A stretch of DNA of 64,000 nt from Acinetobacter dispersus (GTDB taxonomy: Bacteria > Pseudomonadota > Gammaproteobacteria > Pseudomonadales > Moraxellaceae): positions 2,356,001-2,420,000 of the forward strand of contig NZ_CP041970.1 of NCBI RefSeq assembly GCF_009884975.1, in the 5' to 3' direction. The notes beneath the pieces are model-generated. The model made no database searches and was not told the DNA's origin. It was given only the letters and a program-made list of their open reading frames with translations. The position numbers and the translations under genes are program-made. Positions 1 to 9,499 of the stretch are shown piece by piece (positions within the stretch are counted from its first letter, which is position 1; each line of letters begins with the position of its first letter).

Positions 1-150
1 TTAAGGTCTATCATAAAATTCTTCGGGAGTTTCTCTTTTCAAGCCTAAACTGAAAATATGCCATTCTAATAATTGAATGGACAGTACTTTTCCTAAAAAA
101 CGCGATGCGCGACTGTAGTGTAAGCTCGACAAGAATTTTTTAGCAATCAT
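1..150 (-). CDS. small basic hypothetical protein, 49 aa
   Basis: An ATG at 150 opens a 49-codon frame ending at TAA on the first three bases of the window. The product begins MIAKKFLSSLHYSRASRFLG and ends ETPEEFYDRP. It is basic in its first half, has a short hydrophobic middle stretch (around VLSIQLLEWHIF) and no cysteine. It lies just upstream of the next gene on its strand, which is outside the window, and 67 bases from the stop codon of rsmJ. I do not recognise a family. Coding is suggested by the amphipathic, natural-looking composition and the clean start and stop, but a frame this short could be chance. Confidence 0.5.
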   Translation of the reverse strand: MIAKKFLSSLHYSRASRFLGKVLSIQLLEWHIFSLGLKRETPEEFYDRP

Positions 151-217
151 GCTTTTGCACTATATCACAAATCTTTACTGAGCATTGACGCAAGCCAAAC
201 AATCATCTCATTCTGAG

Positions 218-1027
218 TTAAATTTTACCTTTTGGAAAATATGCATCAAAACGACATGCATCACCAAGCCATTGATGATCAGGCGTTTGATCTGCCAGAT
301 AAACAGCATGTCTTGGGCGTTTCACAATCACGCGCTTGGCAATCTGTTGAGCCAAATGCAGTAGCTGATCACCTAAATCCATCTCGCCATCTTCAGGCAA
401 TAACATATGCAATAATTGCATCTGCTTTTTGACTTGTGCCTGTTTTTTTACTGCCTGTTGATTCTGATCACGCTGCGGGAACATTGGATCTAAATACACC
501 ACATCCACTTGCTCGCCTTGCTGACCCAACTGCTGTAAATAAGCATTTGAATCTGCAAAAATCAGCTCAATTCGCTGCATAGATGTTTGCAGGAAAGGAT
601 CTTGCTCAGCTTGAGCTTTACTATATTCCAGTAACACAAACAGAATTGGATGACGTTCAACCAAACGTATATCCGCGCCAAGATAGGCCATGAGTAAACT
701 ATCATGACCTAAACCAGCAGTGGCATCAATCAAGCTTGGTTTCTCACCCAGTTGGCAGGCTCTAGCAATCATTTCAGATTTTAAACTGGCTCTTTTTAGA
801 CGAGGAATTTCAGCACGCCAATCAGGTTGCATTTTCATGCCATTGGCAGCGAGACTGAGTCCATCCTCATCCAAAATCAATGCCATGTCAGGATTCAAAC
901 GTAAAAAACGTGCATTAATCTTTTCTACAACTTGCCCATTGAGCTGTACATTCAGCTCAGCCAAACGTGTTTGCAATTGCAGAAATTGCTGCTCACATTC
1001 CGCTGGATACCAACATCGTATTTGCAT
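218..1027 (-). CDS. rsmJ: 16S rRNA (guanine(1516)-N(2))-methyltransferase RsmJ
   Basis: RsmJ uses S-adenosylmethionine to methylate N2 of G1516 in 16S rRNA. The Rossmann glycine motif is [18 protein letters not shown], followed by the acidic strand end LVERHP and the catalytic-loop motif YLDPMFP, all in the order expected for this family. The frame can be extended nine codons upstream to 1054. However, the ATG at 1027 forms a TAATG overlap with the stop of uppP, a common coupling arrangement, so 269 residues starting MQIRCWYP is the likelier protein. It is the second gene of a uppP-rsmJ pair and is probably translated by coupling. Confidence 0.93.
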   Translation of the reverse strand: MQIRCWYPAECEQQFLQLQTRLAELNVQLNGQVVEKINARFLRLNPDMALILDEDGLSLAANGMKMQPDWRAEIPRLKRASLKSEMIARACQLGEKPSLIDATAGLGHDSLLMAYLGADIRLVERHPILFVLLEYSKAQAEQDPFLQTSMQRIELIFADSNAYLQQLGQQGEQVDVVYLDPMFPQRDQNQQAVKKQAQVKKQMQLLHMLLPEDGEMDLGDQLLHLAQQIAKRVIVKRPRHAVYLADQTPDHQWLGDACRFDAYFPKGKI

Positions 1028-1848
1028 TACCAATGCACCCAACCTGTCCACCATGTTGCCAAAATAAATAAGCCAAACACAATGCGGTAGTATGCAAATG
1101 CGGTGAAGTCATGCTTAGAAACATAACGAATCAAAGCGCGAATCACCACCAAAGCTGAAACAAAGGCAACAATGATACCGACAGCTAACACTGTCATATC
1201 ATTACTGTGCAACTCATGACGCATCTTGTACATATCCAGTAAGCCTGCACCCATCAGCACTGGAATCCCTAAAAAGAAGGAAAACTCAGCTGCCGCTTTG
1301 CGCGATACGCCTAAGAATAATGAACCAATAATGGTCGAACCTGAACGAGAGGTTCCAGGAATTAAAGCCAGACATTGGATCAAACCGATTAAGGTTGCTT
1401 GTTTAAAGCTGAGATCATCCACTTCTTGAGTGACAATCTGATGTGGGCGACGCTCTGCCCATAAAATAATAAAGCCACCGACAATCAAGGCGATCGCAAC
1501 AGTAATCGCATTAAATAAATAAGCTTTGACCACATCACCGAAGGTCAAACCAATAATCACAATTGGAATTGAGGCAATAATCAGGTTCAGGCTTAAACGG
1601 CGGCCTTGCTCTTGTCCCGTGAGTGCGCCAATCAATGCCCCCCACAATTTACCCCAATATTCATAAATGACTGCGGCAATCGCACCAATCTGAACAGCCA
1701 CGGCAAACATATCTCTTTTTTCAACAGTCCAAAAATCCAGCAATTGGCCTGTTAAAATCAAATGTCCTGTACTTGAAATCGGTAGAAACTCAGTAATCCC
1801 TTCTACCAAGCCCATGATCGCTGCTTTAAATAGCAATAAAAGATCCAT
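1027..1848 (-). CDS. uppP: undecaprenyl-diphosphatase UppP (BacA)
   Basis: An integral inner-membrane phosphatase that recycles undecaprenyl diphosphate to the monophosphate carrier used for peptidoglycan and surface polysaccharides. The two signature motifs are present: [15 protein letters not shown] near the N terminus and PGTSRSGST in the middle, which together form the active site. About eight hydrophobic helices span the 273 residues, a normal family length. The gene lies 8 bases downstream of tsaB and overlaps rsmJ by one base at TAATG, so tsaB-uppP-rsmJ probably form one transcript. Confidence 0.97.
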   Translation of the reverse strand: MDLLLLFKAAIMGLVEGITEFLPISSTGHLILTGQLLDFWTVEKRDMFAVAVQIGAIAAVIYEYWGKLWGALIGALTGQEQGRRLSLNLIIASIPIVIIGLTFGDVVKAYLFNAITVAIALIVGGFIILWAERRPHQIVTQEVDDLSFKQATLIGLIQCLALIPGTSRSGSTIIGSLFLGVSRKAAAEFSFFLGIPVLMGAGLLDMYKMRHELHSNDMTVLAVGIIVAFVSALVVIRALIRYVSKHDFTAFAYYRIVFGLFILATWWTGWVHW

Positions 1849-1856
1849 AATTAACC

Positions 1857-2555
1857 TTAATTCGCCTTACCTTGTTCTGGAATTTTTTTCCAAGCATCAT
1901 CACGCAAGTACACTGGCAATGCATGTTCAGCATCTACCCATTTTTGTTGTGCAGCGTAAACGCGTGCAATCGCTGCAATATCCTGTGCTGTTGCCTTGAT
2001 GTCTACATTTAACGTGTGCGCATTGGAAGCCGCTTCTGAGTCTATTTCAGTTGGCTTAATTAATTCTGAACCAGAACCAATTACGGTAAATTTACAATAA
2101 GCTGCTGCTTGCTCATAACCTAATAACTTTTCATCATCAATCGCCTGCATCATGCCCTGCTCATCCAAACTGAAATTGGCAATATAGACTTCTTGCATAC
2201 GTGCATCGAGAACAGCAGTTACCTGTTTTAAGCCGTTAAGACGATAGGCCGCCTGTGCCAAAGCCTGTAGACTCGATACAGGAATCACGGGTAAGTCCTG
2301 CGACCACGCGAGTGCCTGCGCCACAGCCGCATTGATGCGCACACCACTGAATGAACCCGGGCCACGGCTAAATGCAATTGCAGTTAAATCCGCCAATTGA
2401 GTTTCCGTTTGTAGTAAAGCTTGTTCGGTTAAAGGCAGAATCGTTTGGGTTTGTGCTTTAGTCCGCTCATCCAACTGAAAATACAGCTCTTGAGTATCAT
2501 CAATTAATGAAACCGAACACTGCTCATTTGCAGTTTCCAATGCAAGCAACTTCAT
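1857..2555 (-). CDS. tsaB: tRNA threonylcarbamoyladenosine biosynthesis protein TsaB
   Basis: TsaB is the inactive ASKHA-fold partner of TsaD in the complex that makes t6A at position 37 of ANN-decoding tRNAs. The N terminus MKLLALETANEQCSVSL is the ATPase-fold first motif, and RGPGSFSGVRI is the diagnostic TsaB signature (usually GPGSFTGLR). At 232 residues the length is typical. It precedes uppP by 8 bases on the same strand. No promoter is obvious in the 130 bases upstream, which also hold the terminator of the next gene. Confidence 0.95.
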   Translation of the reverse strand: MKLLALETANEQCSVSLIDDTQELYFQLDERTKAQTQTILPLTEQALLQTETQLADLTAIAFSRGPGSFSGVRINAAVAQALAWSQDLPVIPVSSLQALAQAAYRLNGLKQVTAVLDARMQEVYIANFSLDEQGMMQAIDDEKLLGYEQAAAYCKFTVIGSGSELIKPTEIDSEAASNAHTLNVDIKATAQDIAAIARVYAAQQKWVDAEHALPVYLRDDAWKKIPEQGKAN

Positions 2556-2644
2556 GCAAAAACCTTAGCGAAAAAGAGATAAAAAACGTCGAGTATCATA
2601 CTCCACTCAAACGCGATAGGCGAGTTATTGTCTTTTTATCGCCA

Positions 2645-2671
2645 TAAAAAAGCCAAGCATAAACTTGGCTG
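2645..2671 (-). terminator. rho-independent terminator after the gamma-CA gene
   Basis: Read on the minus strand, GCCAAG and CTTGGC arms enclose a short AT loop and are followed directly by a run of T. It lies about 20 bases beyond the stop of the carbonic-anhydrase-like gene, separating it from tsaB. Confidence 0.8.
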
Positions 2672-2686
2672 ATTAAACTGAATTGA

Positions 2687-3217
2687 TTAAAACTGGAACG
2701 GCTCTAAATCTAAGAAATTTTTATAATGTTCGGCATAATGCAATGCACTTAAGCGTAATCGCGCAGCTCCCTGCTCATCCAACGTTTTCACCACTTTACC
2801 CGGTGATCCCATCACCACAGAATTATCGGGAATCACTTTCCCTTCAGGAATCAGTGCATTCGCACCAATAATACAATTCTTGCCAATCACAGCATTGTTC
2901 AAAATCACGGCATTCATACCAATTAAAGAGTTATCTCCAATCGTACAGCCATGCAACATCACCTTATGTCCAATCGTGACATATTCGCCAATATTTAATT
3001 CAATACCCGCATCGGTATGCAGCACTGCATTTTCCTGAATATTGGAAAAATTACCAATTCTTATCACACAATTATCGGCACGAACCACAGCGCCAAACCA
3101 AATACTTACTTGACGACCCAATTCTGCTTGACCAATTACTGTTGCTGTTGGAGCAACCCAGCCATCCCAAGGTTCATGTAACGCTTTTGGACTCAATCCC
3201 TGATAGGTATACATCAT
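2687..3217 (-). CDS. gamma-carbonic anhydrase family hexapeptide-repeat protein (YrdA-like)
   Basis: A left-handed beta-helix protein of 176 residues built from isoleucine-rich hexapeptide repeats (runs such as IGDNSLIGMNAVILNNAVIG). The three zinc-ligand histidines of gamma-class carbonic anhydrases are visible in the HTDAG and IGHKVMLHG segments. Family members are trimeric cytoplasmic zinc proteins. Many bacterial ones have weak or no proven carbonic anhydrase activity, so the physiological reaction is not certain. Its start is 21 bases from the stop of the upstream Nudix gene, which suggests co-transcription. Confidence 0.9.
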   Translation of the reverse strand: MMYTYQGLSPKALHEPWDGWVAPTATVIGQAELGRQVSIWFGAVVRADNCVIRIGNFSNIQENAVLHTDAGIELNIGEYVTIGHKVMLHGCTIGDNSLIGMNAVILNNAVIGKNCIIGANALIPEGKVIPDNSVVMGSPGKVVKTLDEQGAARLRLSALHYAEHYKNFLDLEPFQF

Positions 3218-3238
3218 GATCAGTAACTCTTAAAAAAA

Positions 3239-3853
3239 TTAGAATTTAGATAAACCAAAATGAGGTGGATTCACCAAGAATGGCCAATTTTTTTGATAGC
3301 CCAATCCATATTGAAATAAAGAAATTAGCATACGAGCCGTAAGTCCCCACACAATTTCACTTTCTACCTGCATACTTGGAAAATAAAGCGACTGTCGTGC
3401 CAAGCGAACTTCATACGGCAAAGGAGGTGCATCCATCAACTCTTGTAATGGAGCAAAGAAAATTCGATCAATTTCTGTAGGTTGAGCGATTAAATCGACT
3501 TGAGCAGGGATTAATCCCACAATGGGTTTGACAGATAGGCCACTCCGCGCACGCTGTATAGGTAAATCACCCAAAAGTTTGACGTCAAATGGATTCAGCG
3601 CAGTTTCTTCCTGAGCCTCGCGCAAAGCAACCACGATATTACTAGTATCACTTGGATCACGTTTTCCACCAGGAAAAGACACCTCCCCCGCATGTTGAGA
3701 CAACTGCATAGAACGGCGGGTCAGTAAGACTTTCGGTTGAATTTCTTGGGTAATTGCAATCAAAACCGCAGCATCCGCCTGCTGGATTCGTTTGGAAAAA
3801 CGCAACCGTTGTTGTAAAAGCTGTATTAACGATGGTTCTTCCATATGACTCAT
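3239..3853 (-). CDS. CoA pyrophosphatase-type Nudix hydrolase
   Basis: The Nudix box reads PGGKRDPSD...ALREAQEETAL. This is the CoA-pyrophosphatase variant in which the first glutamate of the general box is displaced, as in E. coli NudL. Such enzymes split CoA and its derivatives into phosphopantetheine and 3',5'-ADP. The frame extends upstream to 3910, but the extra residues (rich in Lys and Met) look non-conserved. I chose the ATG beginning MSHMEEPSLIQLL at 3853, and MEEPS at 3844 is also possible. It is divergent from the zinc-ribbon Nudix gene at 3975, with about 120 bases between. Confidence 0.88.
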   Translation of the reverse strand: MSHMEEPSLIQLLQQRLRFSKRIQQADAAVLIAITQEIQPKVLLTRRSMQLSQHAGEVSFPGGKRDPSDTSNIVVALREAQEETALNPFDVKLLGDLPIQRARSGLSVKPIVGLIPAQVDLIAQPTEIDRIFFAPLQELMDAPPLPYEVRLARQSLYFPSMQVESEIVWGLTARMLISLFQYGLGYQKNWPFLVNPPHFGLSKF

Positions 3854-3974
3854 CTCTTTTTCTCTTTTTTCCTTAATCAACATCATAGCCGAATTTTTCA
3901 GTGCAATCATAGATCATGATGCGAAGTCATCAAAATTCAGTTATGCTGAGCTATCTCTACGGCCGATGATAATT

Positions 3975-4523
3975 ATGAGCTTTTGCGTTGCGTGTGGACA
4001 TCAAACTGAAGCAAAAATTCCAGTAGGTGATCATAAATCACGACTTGTCTGCACTCACTGTGGCAACATTCACTATGAAAATCCCAAGGTCATTTGTGGT
4101 GCTTTGGCACTATGGGATGATAAAGTTTTGCTATGTCGTCGAGCAATTGAACCTCGCTATGGGTTATGGACTTTACCTGCAGGTTACATGGAACTCTTTG
4201 AAACCATGGAGCAAGGCGCTGCAAGAGAAACCCGTGAAGAAGCCGAAGCAGAAGTTGAGATTGAACAACTGTATTGTATGTACAATATTCCACGTATTGG
4301 GCAAATTTATGTTTTATTCAAAGCACAATTAAAACAAGGCTTATTTGGTGCTGGCGAAGAAAGTATCGAATGCCGTTTGTTTGAAGAACATGAAATTCCT
4401 TGGACGGAACTGGCTTTTCCTAGTGTAGAACAAACACTTAGACATTATTTTTCTGATCGTAAAAGTGGTGAATTTCCAACACATTTAGAAACCCTAGGAA
4501 CACGACTAGATCATACTGGCTAA
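3975..4523 (+). CDS. Nudix hydrolase with N-terminal zinc ribbon
   Basis: The 182-residue protein opens with a four-cysteine zinc ribbon (FCVACG...LCTHCG) and continues into a Nudix domain whose box is PAGYMELFETMEQGAAREtreEAEAE. The architecture resembles the zinc-ribbon half of NADH pyrophosphatase NudC, but the protein is shorter and lacks the SQPWPFPxS motif, so it is more likely a nucleoside-diphosphate-sugar or ADP-ribose-type hydrolase. The substrate cannot be read from sequence. An ATG nine bases upstream (3966) is an alternative start. A strong bidirectional terminator follows. Confidence 0.88.
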   Translation: MSFCVACGHQTEAKIPVGDHKSRLVCTHCGNIHYENPKVICGALALWDDKVLLCRRAIEPRYGLWTLPAGYMELFETMEQGAARETREEAEAEVEIEQLYCMYNIPRIGQIYVLFKAQLKQGLFGAGEESIECRLFEEHEIPWTELAFPSVEQTLRHYFSDRKSGEFPTHLETLGTRLDHTG

Positions 4524-4525
4524 AT

Positions 4526-4553
4526 AAAAAAGACCGCAGGAGCGGTCTTTTTT
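4526..4553. terminator. bidirectional terminator between Nudix gene and filF
   Basis: AAAAAAGACCGC and GCGGTCTTTTTT form a perfect 12-base-pair stem with an AGGA loop and have poly-A and poly-T on the two sides. It can therefore end both the plus-strand Nudix gene and the minus-strand fil transcript. Confidence 0.92.
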
Positions 4554-4563
4554 ATTTCTTGGA

Positions 4564-6522
4564 CTAACCTTTTATCTTAATTGCATTACATGCAGGGATA
4601 TTTTGATCTGCAACTTTTATCGTTACCGTACCAGAATATCTTTTCGCTAGCTCTCTCTCTTCATCTGTTGGAGCAATATAATCTTTCTTATCAGTTAACT
4701 TATCATATGTGGTATTATAGATTAACTGTTGCGCAGCATATGTATTAGACCAAACAACTGTATTATTACTAAAGTTTGTTAGATTAATACCAGATGGTTG
4801 GCCCGCTAATAAATTATGAATATTAATCTTGGCACCAGTTCCTTGGCTTAGGTTTAAACCGAATATCGCACCATCAACTGTACCAAATGCAGGATTTGAT
4901 AAAATCATTCTTACAGTAAGTGATTTATCAGCAGTACTAAACTCAGTTGCTGCTGTTGTACCAATACGATATTGGATTTGATCATTACTATCAGTAATAG
5001 TCCCATCAGAATTAATAGACTTTACAGTACCACAAATACCTGACTTATCGGTGGTCGTCGCATTCGCTTTTATATCAGTCCGAATATCACCGTGCTCATC
5101 AATCACAATCCCTATATCAACGGGTTCAAATTTAGTTTCTGCAAACTTAAATGTTAATGTTGCATATAATGGAAATATATATGTTTGCTTAGAATCAACA
5201 TTTACTTCTGTTTTAAAAATATCTTTTGACAAATAACTTGCTGGACTAAATCTAAGTATATCGATCCTTCCCTTATAGAGTTGATCATCGATTCTTTGTT
5301 CCCACATACCTAAAAGACTATTATCAACTGTATCTGTTTGCTTTAATCCCATTAACTGTCGATAATAAGGTGCAGTGCCAGCAATGGTATTACCATTGAT
5401 CATTTTCCCTTGCTTAATTAATAAGTTTTCAGCAACATTATTACTTGTACTAAGATTTAATCCCCTATCAGTATCAATCGCCTGACTAATAGGATTAAAC
5501 CAATTATTTTGAGCATTTAATTGCATTTTTCTAGGTTTAACTTTCGTCGTTAGTATAAATGGTTCACGAACTAAATTATTCGCTATTGTAGCAGGTCCTC
5601 GCCACTGTTGACCATATCCAAAGATATACCCTTGACGATCAGATAAAAGGTAAAAGCTCCCCATAGAATGCAGTAAATTATTTTTTTCAGTTACGCAAGT
5701 TGAATAATCTTCTTTATTGCAACCAAAAAAACCTTCTGGTAAACCAACATTAATATTTTCTGCCCCAGTTTCACCGGCTTTTAAAACTGGTGCCTCTGAT
5801 AGCCAAACACCTGTATTTGACAAATTTATTGACTGTATTAGCAATCTTAGTGCAGTCTCATCATTAATTTGATCTAGGTTCAGCCACGGTTTTAGAATAC
5901 TGATATATTCACCAGAAATGAATTCAGCTGTCCCGACATTTTTTGAGATACGAACCAATTGATCTGCTTTTTCTTTGGTAATCTCAGTTGGTTGAATATC
6001 ACCAATAACATTTGAACCTTGTTCAACCCCTATAACTTGGGATATTTTAACCAAAGCGATAGCAACTCTAACCGTATCATCATTAATACTCAATGATGTT
6101 GGTACTTTCCCTGTAGCTCCCATTGCAATATCAAGTAATCGAATAAATGGTGGCGTTGCCGTTTTTGATTTAGCGATATTTTCAAGTTTTACGGTTCCAA
6201 GGCTAATTTTTTTTGCACTTTCACCCTGAATATAAAATGTGACACTATCGCCTATTTTACATGCGCCAGAAACGGAGTTACTATCTACCTTGGTTACGAA
6301 GTGATTTACCGTATCACTGCTACAATCAAAATTTAGACCCGCGATCGGATAATCCATTACAAACTGCAAACAATCAGAAGCTTTAATATCACAACTTGTA
6401 CTTGAGGTAACACCAATTCCACGTGTTGGATCTTCATTAGTATTTGCTCTCTCACCACCACATCCATTTAGAATGAGCGTTAATGCAGAAAGTGTAAACG
6501 GCAATAATATTCTTTTATTCAT
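4564..6522 (-). CDS. filF: FilF, large fil-locus lipoprotein
   Basis: A 652-residue protein with a lipoprotein signal peptide (MNKRILLPFTLSALTLILNGC, predicted lipidation on the cysteine of LNGC). An extended, beta-rich, Thr/Asn/Ser-rich body follows. It contains several cysteines (for example SSTSCDIKASDC, FDCSSD, FGCNKEDYSTC and a C-terminal PACNAIK), which suggests disulphides outside the cytoplasm. It is last in the filBCDEF transcript, 23 bases after filE. In Acinetobacter genomes this position is annotated as putative pilus assembly protein FilF, but I see no adhesin, usher or pilin motif. It looks like an envelope-anchored or surface-exposed accessory protein. The name rests on locus order and general resemblance. 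Confidence 0.8.
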   Translation of the reverse strand: MNKRILLPFTLSALTLILNGCGGERANTNEDPTRGIGVTSSTSCDIKASDCLQFVMDYPIAGLNFDCSSDTVNHFVTKVDSNSVSGACKIGDSVTFYIQGESAKKISLGTVKLENIAKSKTATPPFIRLLDIAMGATGKVPTSLSINDDTVRVAIALVKISQVIGVEQGSNVIGDIQPTEITKEKADQLVRISKNVGTAEFISGEYISILKPWLNLDQINDETALRLLIQSINLSNTGVWLSEAPVLKAGETGAENINVGLPEGFFGCNKEDYSTCVTEKNNLLHSMGSFYLLSDRQGYIFGYGQQWRGPATIANNLVREPFILTTKVKPRKMQLNAQNNWFNPISQAIDTDRGLNLSTSNNVAENLLIKQGKMINGNTIAGTAPYYRQLMGLKQTDTVDNSLLGMWEQRIDDQLYKGRIDILRFSPASYLSKDIFKTEVNVDSKQTYIFPLYATLTFKFAETKFEPVDIGIVIDEHGDIRTDIKANATTTDKSGICGTVKSINSDGTITDSNDQIQYRIGTTAATEFSTADKSLTVRMILSNPAFGTVDGAIFGLNLSQGTGAKINIHNLLAGQPSGINLTNFSNNTVVWSNTYAAQQLIYNTTYDKLTDKKDYIAPTDEERELAKRYSGTVTIKVADQNIPACNAIKIKG

Positions 6523-6545
6523 GCTTAACTATTCCTAATTTCTCA

Positions 6546-7826
6546 TTACTGTAAAACTGAAAGTTTTACCTGTCCTTGATTTGAAAGTTCTTGTTCAGAA
6601 ACATCAACTGCCGAAGCTAATGGTGTCATCATCATATATCGTACATGTTCTGGTACTTTAAGCACACCTTGAATTGCCGTATGTTGCAATACAGTTGCCG
6701 TAGTTTTATTACTTTTAAAACCACTAACCCCTTCCGCTATACAACCGTTTTCATCCAGAAAAACAACCAGAGGCCAATAATAGACAGGCTTGTCATTACT
6801 CGAAGCATATGAATCAATTTGTAGATATTGAATTGAAGAGTCCAGTTTAACTACTTCATATTCAAATTTTTCTTTAAGCGGTTTTCGCGGCCACAATCCA
6901 ACATCCTTATTCATGGATAGCGTTTTTATGCTTTTTTTATAACCCTCTAAAAAGCAACGATCATTTTCAAAAGCAGATTTTAAGTCTTCGCTAGATAAAC
7001 GAACATATGTCCCAGATAGTACTATAGGCGCAGTTGACTGCTGTGTTCGATTGAAAAGTTTATCTAAAACTGAACGGCTCACTCCCTTTTTCCTTTCTAC
7101 AGTTTCCATCCGCCCTGAACCATCTGGCATAGTGTAAAATCGCTTCTTACCCTCCACATTAAACTCTTGATTTTCTAAATACTCATTACTGACATAGTCA
7201 ACACCATCAACCTGACTAAATCCAGCCAAAACACGAGTGTCTTTAGTTTGGGCTATGTTTGTTTGCAGTACTTGAGATTTATCTACAGCTGCTGGTTTAC
7301 TTTCAAGGATTGGTTTATCTATCACTGAAATATTCGTTGTTACTTGTTGAGTTACAGTTGGCTGTTCAATTTTAGCAGGGAGTTTTTTTCCTAAAATAGT
7401 ATAAACTTCTGTCTTGTTTTTAGACGAAATATTAGATTTCTCAATAACTTTTGGAATAACAATCGGTTGCGATTTTAAAGATTCAGCTTGCTCCTTTTTT
7501 TTGACTGTATCGAGCTGATTTTTTTTAGACTCAAATTGTTTCAGATCATCTGTTTTTTGCTGATGAAGTGGCAGTGAAAGCTTCTTCTCAGTTTCATTAC
7601 TTTGAATAACAGGTTGAGGGAGTTTTTCACTATTCACTTGTTGTATATGCTTATTAGGCTCTGGTTCTTTTTTTGAAACGTTCATAGGCACAACCATTGG
7701 ACGACCATCTGGGCCAATAATCGTATAGAAACCATCTGCGTAGACAACCGAGATACTTGCAATCATTAAATATAGATAGGAGATTACAAGTCTTGGTTTA
7801 AGGAACATTTTCTTTTGCATTACCAT
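6546..7826 (-). CDS. filE: FilE, periplasmic fil-locus protein with PDG motifs
   Basis: A 426-residue exported protein with a hydrophobic signal segment ending near VVYA (residue 30). The motif FYTIIGPDGRPM follows at once (33-44), and a related FYTMPDGSGRM recurs near 230, with a weaker VYTILG at 141. Between them is a Lys/Gln/Pro-rich, probably unstructured linker (about 50-200). The C-terminal 150 residues look folded. Linker composition suggests it crosses or probes the periplasm or cell wall. The frame overlaps the end of filD: ATG at 7826 lies inside filD and a second ATG at 7820 makes TAATG with its stop, so translation is probably coupled. No enzymatic motif is visible. Confidence 0.78.
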   Translation of the reverse strand: MVMQKKMFLKPRLVISYLYLMIASISVVYADGFYTIIGPDGRPMVVPMNVSKKEPEPNKHIQQVNSEKLPQPVIQSNETEKKLSLPLHQQKTDDLKQFESKKNQLDTVKKKEQAESLKSQPIVIPKVIEKSNISSKNKTEVYTILGKKLPAKIEQPTVTQQVTTNISVIDKPILESKPAAVDKSQVLQTNIAQTKDTRVLAGFSQVDGVDYVSNEYLENQEFNVEGKKRFYTMPDGSGRMETVERKKGVSRSVLDKLFNRTQQSTAPIVLSGTYVRLSSEDLKSAFENDRCFLEGYKKSIKTLSMNKDVGLWPRKPLKEKFEYEVVKLDSSIQYLQIDSYASSNDKPVYYWPLVVFLDENGCIAEGVSGFKSNKTTATVLQHTAIQGVLKVPEHVRYMMMTPLASAVDVSEQELSNQGQVKLSVLQ

Positions 7827-9487
7827 CTAGTTCTGTAGTTAATTCCAAGTAAAGTGACTTTTGTATTTGTTTTCACATTCAAACCCGCATAAGGATTTAA
7901 TAAAATATTATTTACCCCCGTTTGGTTTGAAAGGCTACTTGTATTTGCAGGAATATCATCACGACTGCGTAAAAAACCGAGTGATAAATCTAAATCGGTA
8001 TCCTGATCAAAACGATAGCCAATACCTAAACCAAATAATTGCGCATTATTAATTGGTACCATCGTATTTCGTTTATCATCAGGGATCGAGCTTGTACGTG
8101 GTTCATAACCCATACGTAATTTCAAACGATCAGTTGCGGAATACTCAAAACCAATTCCCCAACGCCAAGATGACTGAAATTTCAACGGTAAAGAAAGTGA
8201 ACGATCTGTTACATCCGCAGATAATAATTTAGCAACTTTTAACAATGAAATTTGTCTATCAAACTCAAACTTAAACTTATCCCATGCCGAAAAGTCCGTC
8301 CAGCCTAAATCAAAATTGACTTGTAAATCTGGTAAAATCTTGTACTTAATACCAGCTTTAAAATGCTGAGGGTACTTAAAGTCCATTGCCAATAAACCAG
8401 ACTCTGTCTCAGGAGCATAGCCAGGGAAACCAAGAATTGCGGCAAGGATTTGTCCTGTTGCAGATGAATTTAGACCAGCAATTAATTCACGTGGTGCATT
8501 CGCGACATTGATTAAATACTTACCATGTAAACGCATTTTAGCTTCACTCTGATAGACCATCCCGAAACTAAAATCATCAGTTGGTTCCCAAAGTAAACCT
8601 AAGTTATAACTTGGGCTGAGCGATTGTTCCAATGAAACATCTAGCGAACCCACTTTATTAAAAGGATTCATCCCTTCTTTTGCATTACACATACCAAAAA
8701 GAAGAAGGTCTGTAATAATATCGCCATTTTCCTTAAATGGTCCACAAACGACCTCATCAACCATACGTAGTACCCCTATAAGTTCATTGGGGAAACGTAA
8801 ATCTGTTTTCATAGCAATGGCTTGATAAGACATACCAAAAGAAGCACCAAGATAGAGCTGATCATTAACTTGATAACCAAAGGAAGGTGATAAATAAGTA
8901 ATACGCTCTAGTGCAACTTGTTGCCCCATATAATTACTCGGATTACCATCTTCCGCACCAAAACCAGCAACAAGCGGTGCGTATACGGCTGTTGCATAAG
9001 TCACTTTTGAACCTGGTGGTTTATAGGAAATCCCAGCTGTCGGTGCAACTAAAGGAGAATTAGGCCCTAAATCTACAATTTTCTTTAGAATAGGCACATA
9101 AATGCTGGCATATTCAACATCACCATGTACTGTTCCTTTATAATCTGTACAAACATTAGCATCAATTTCAGGCCCATCATTACAAACAAGAGGGTCATCA
9201 GAATAACCAAAAACGTTATAACCTCCAGGCGCTGAATAGTCTCTTTTGATTGCAAAGTTAGCTAAAATCCCCTGCACATCTGTTTGTAGTCCGTCCAATT
9301 TAGCAAGTGCCGCTGGGTTAAAGTGAACCGCGCTAATTCCTGGAGGATCTGCAGTTACTGCATTTCCTAATGCCAAAGAACGCAAATCTACGGATAAGTC
9401 TTGTCCAAGTTGTGCATGACTAGCACCTGATAGTCCAGCAAAAAAAACTGCTATCGTTAATGGACATAATTTAAGGTTCCTCACCAT
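7820..9487 (-). CDS. filD: FilD, FadL-family outer-membrane beta-barrel protein
   Basis: A 555-residue protein with a signal peptide cleaved near SHA-QLG. A FadL/OmpP1/TodX-type N-terminal plug sequence follows (SLALGNAVTADPPGISAVHFNPAAL, where the NPAAL segment is typical), then alternating amphipathic strands to a terminal aromatic residue (YRTRW). FadL proteins take up hydrophobic compounds across the outer membrane, but here the gene sits inside the fil transcript, so it may serve a lipid or hydrophobic-protein step of that system. Four cysteines lie in loop-like segments (CNDGPEIDANVC, CGPF, MCNAKEG). An AAGGAG ribosome-binding site precedes the start, and the stop overlaps filE. Confidence 0.88.
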   Translation of the reverse strand: MVRNLKLCPLTIAVFFAGLSGASHAQLGQDLSVDLRSLALGNAVTADPPGISAVHFNPAALAKLDGLQTDVQGILANFAIKRDYSAPGGYNVFGYSDDPLVCNDGPEIDANVCTDYKGTVHGDVEYASIYVPILKKIVDLGPNSPLVAPTAGISYKPPGSKVTYATAVYAPLVAGFGAEDGNPSNYMGQQVALERITYLSPSFGYQVNDQLYLGASFGMSYQAIAMKTDLRFPNELIGVLRMVDEVVCGPFKENGDIITDLLLFGMCNAKEGMNPFNKVGSLDVSLEQSLSPSYNLGLLWEPTDDFSFGMVYQSEAKMRLHGKYLINVANAPRELIAGLNSSATGQILAAILGFPGYAPETESGLLAMDFKYPQHFKAGIKYKILPDLQVNFDLGWTDFSAWDKFKFEFDRQISLLKVAKLLSADVTDRSLSLPLKFQSSWRWGIGFEYSATDRLKLRMGYEPRTSSIPDDKRNTMVPINNAQLFGLGIGYRFDQDTDLDLSLGFLRSRDDIPANTSSLSNQTGVNNILLNPYAGLNVKTNTKVTLLGINYRTRW

Positions 9488-9499
9488 TATTATATCTCC

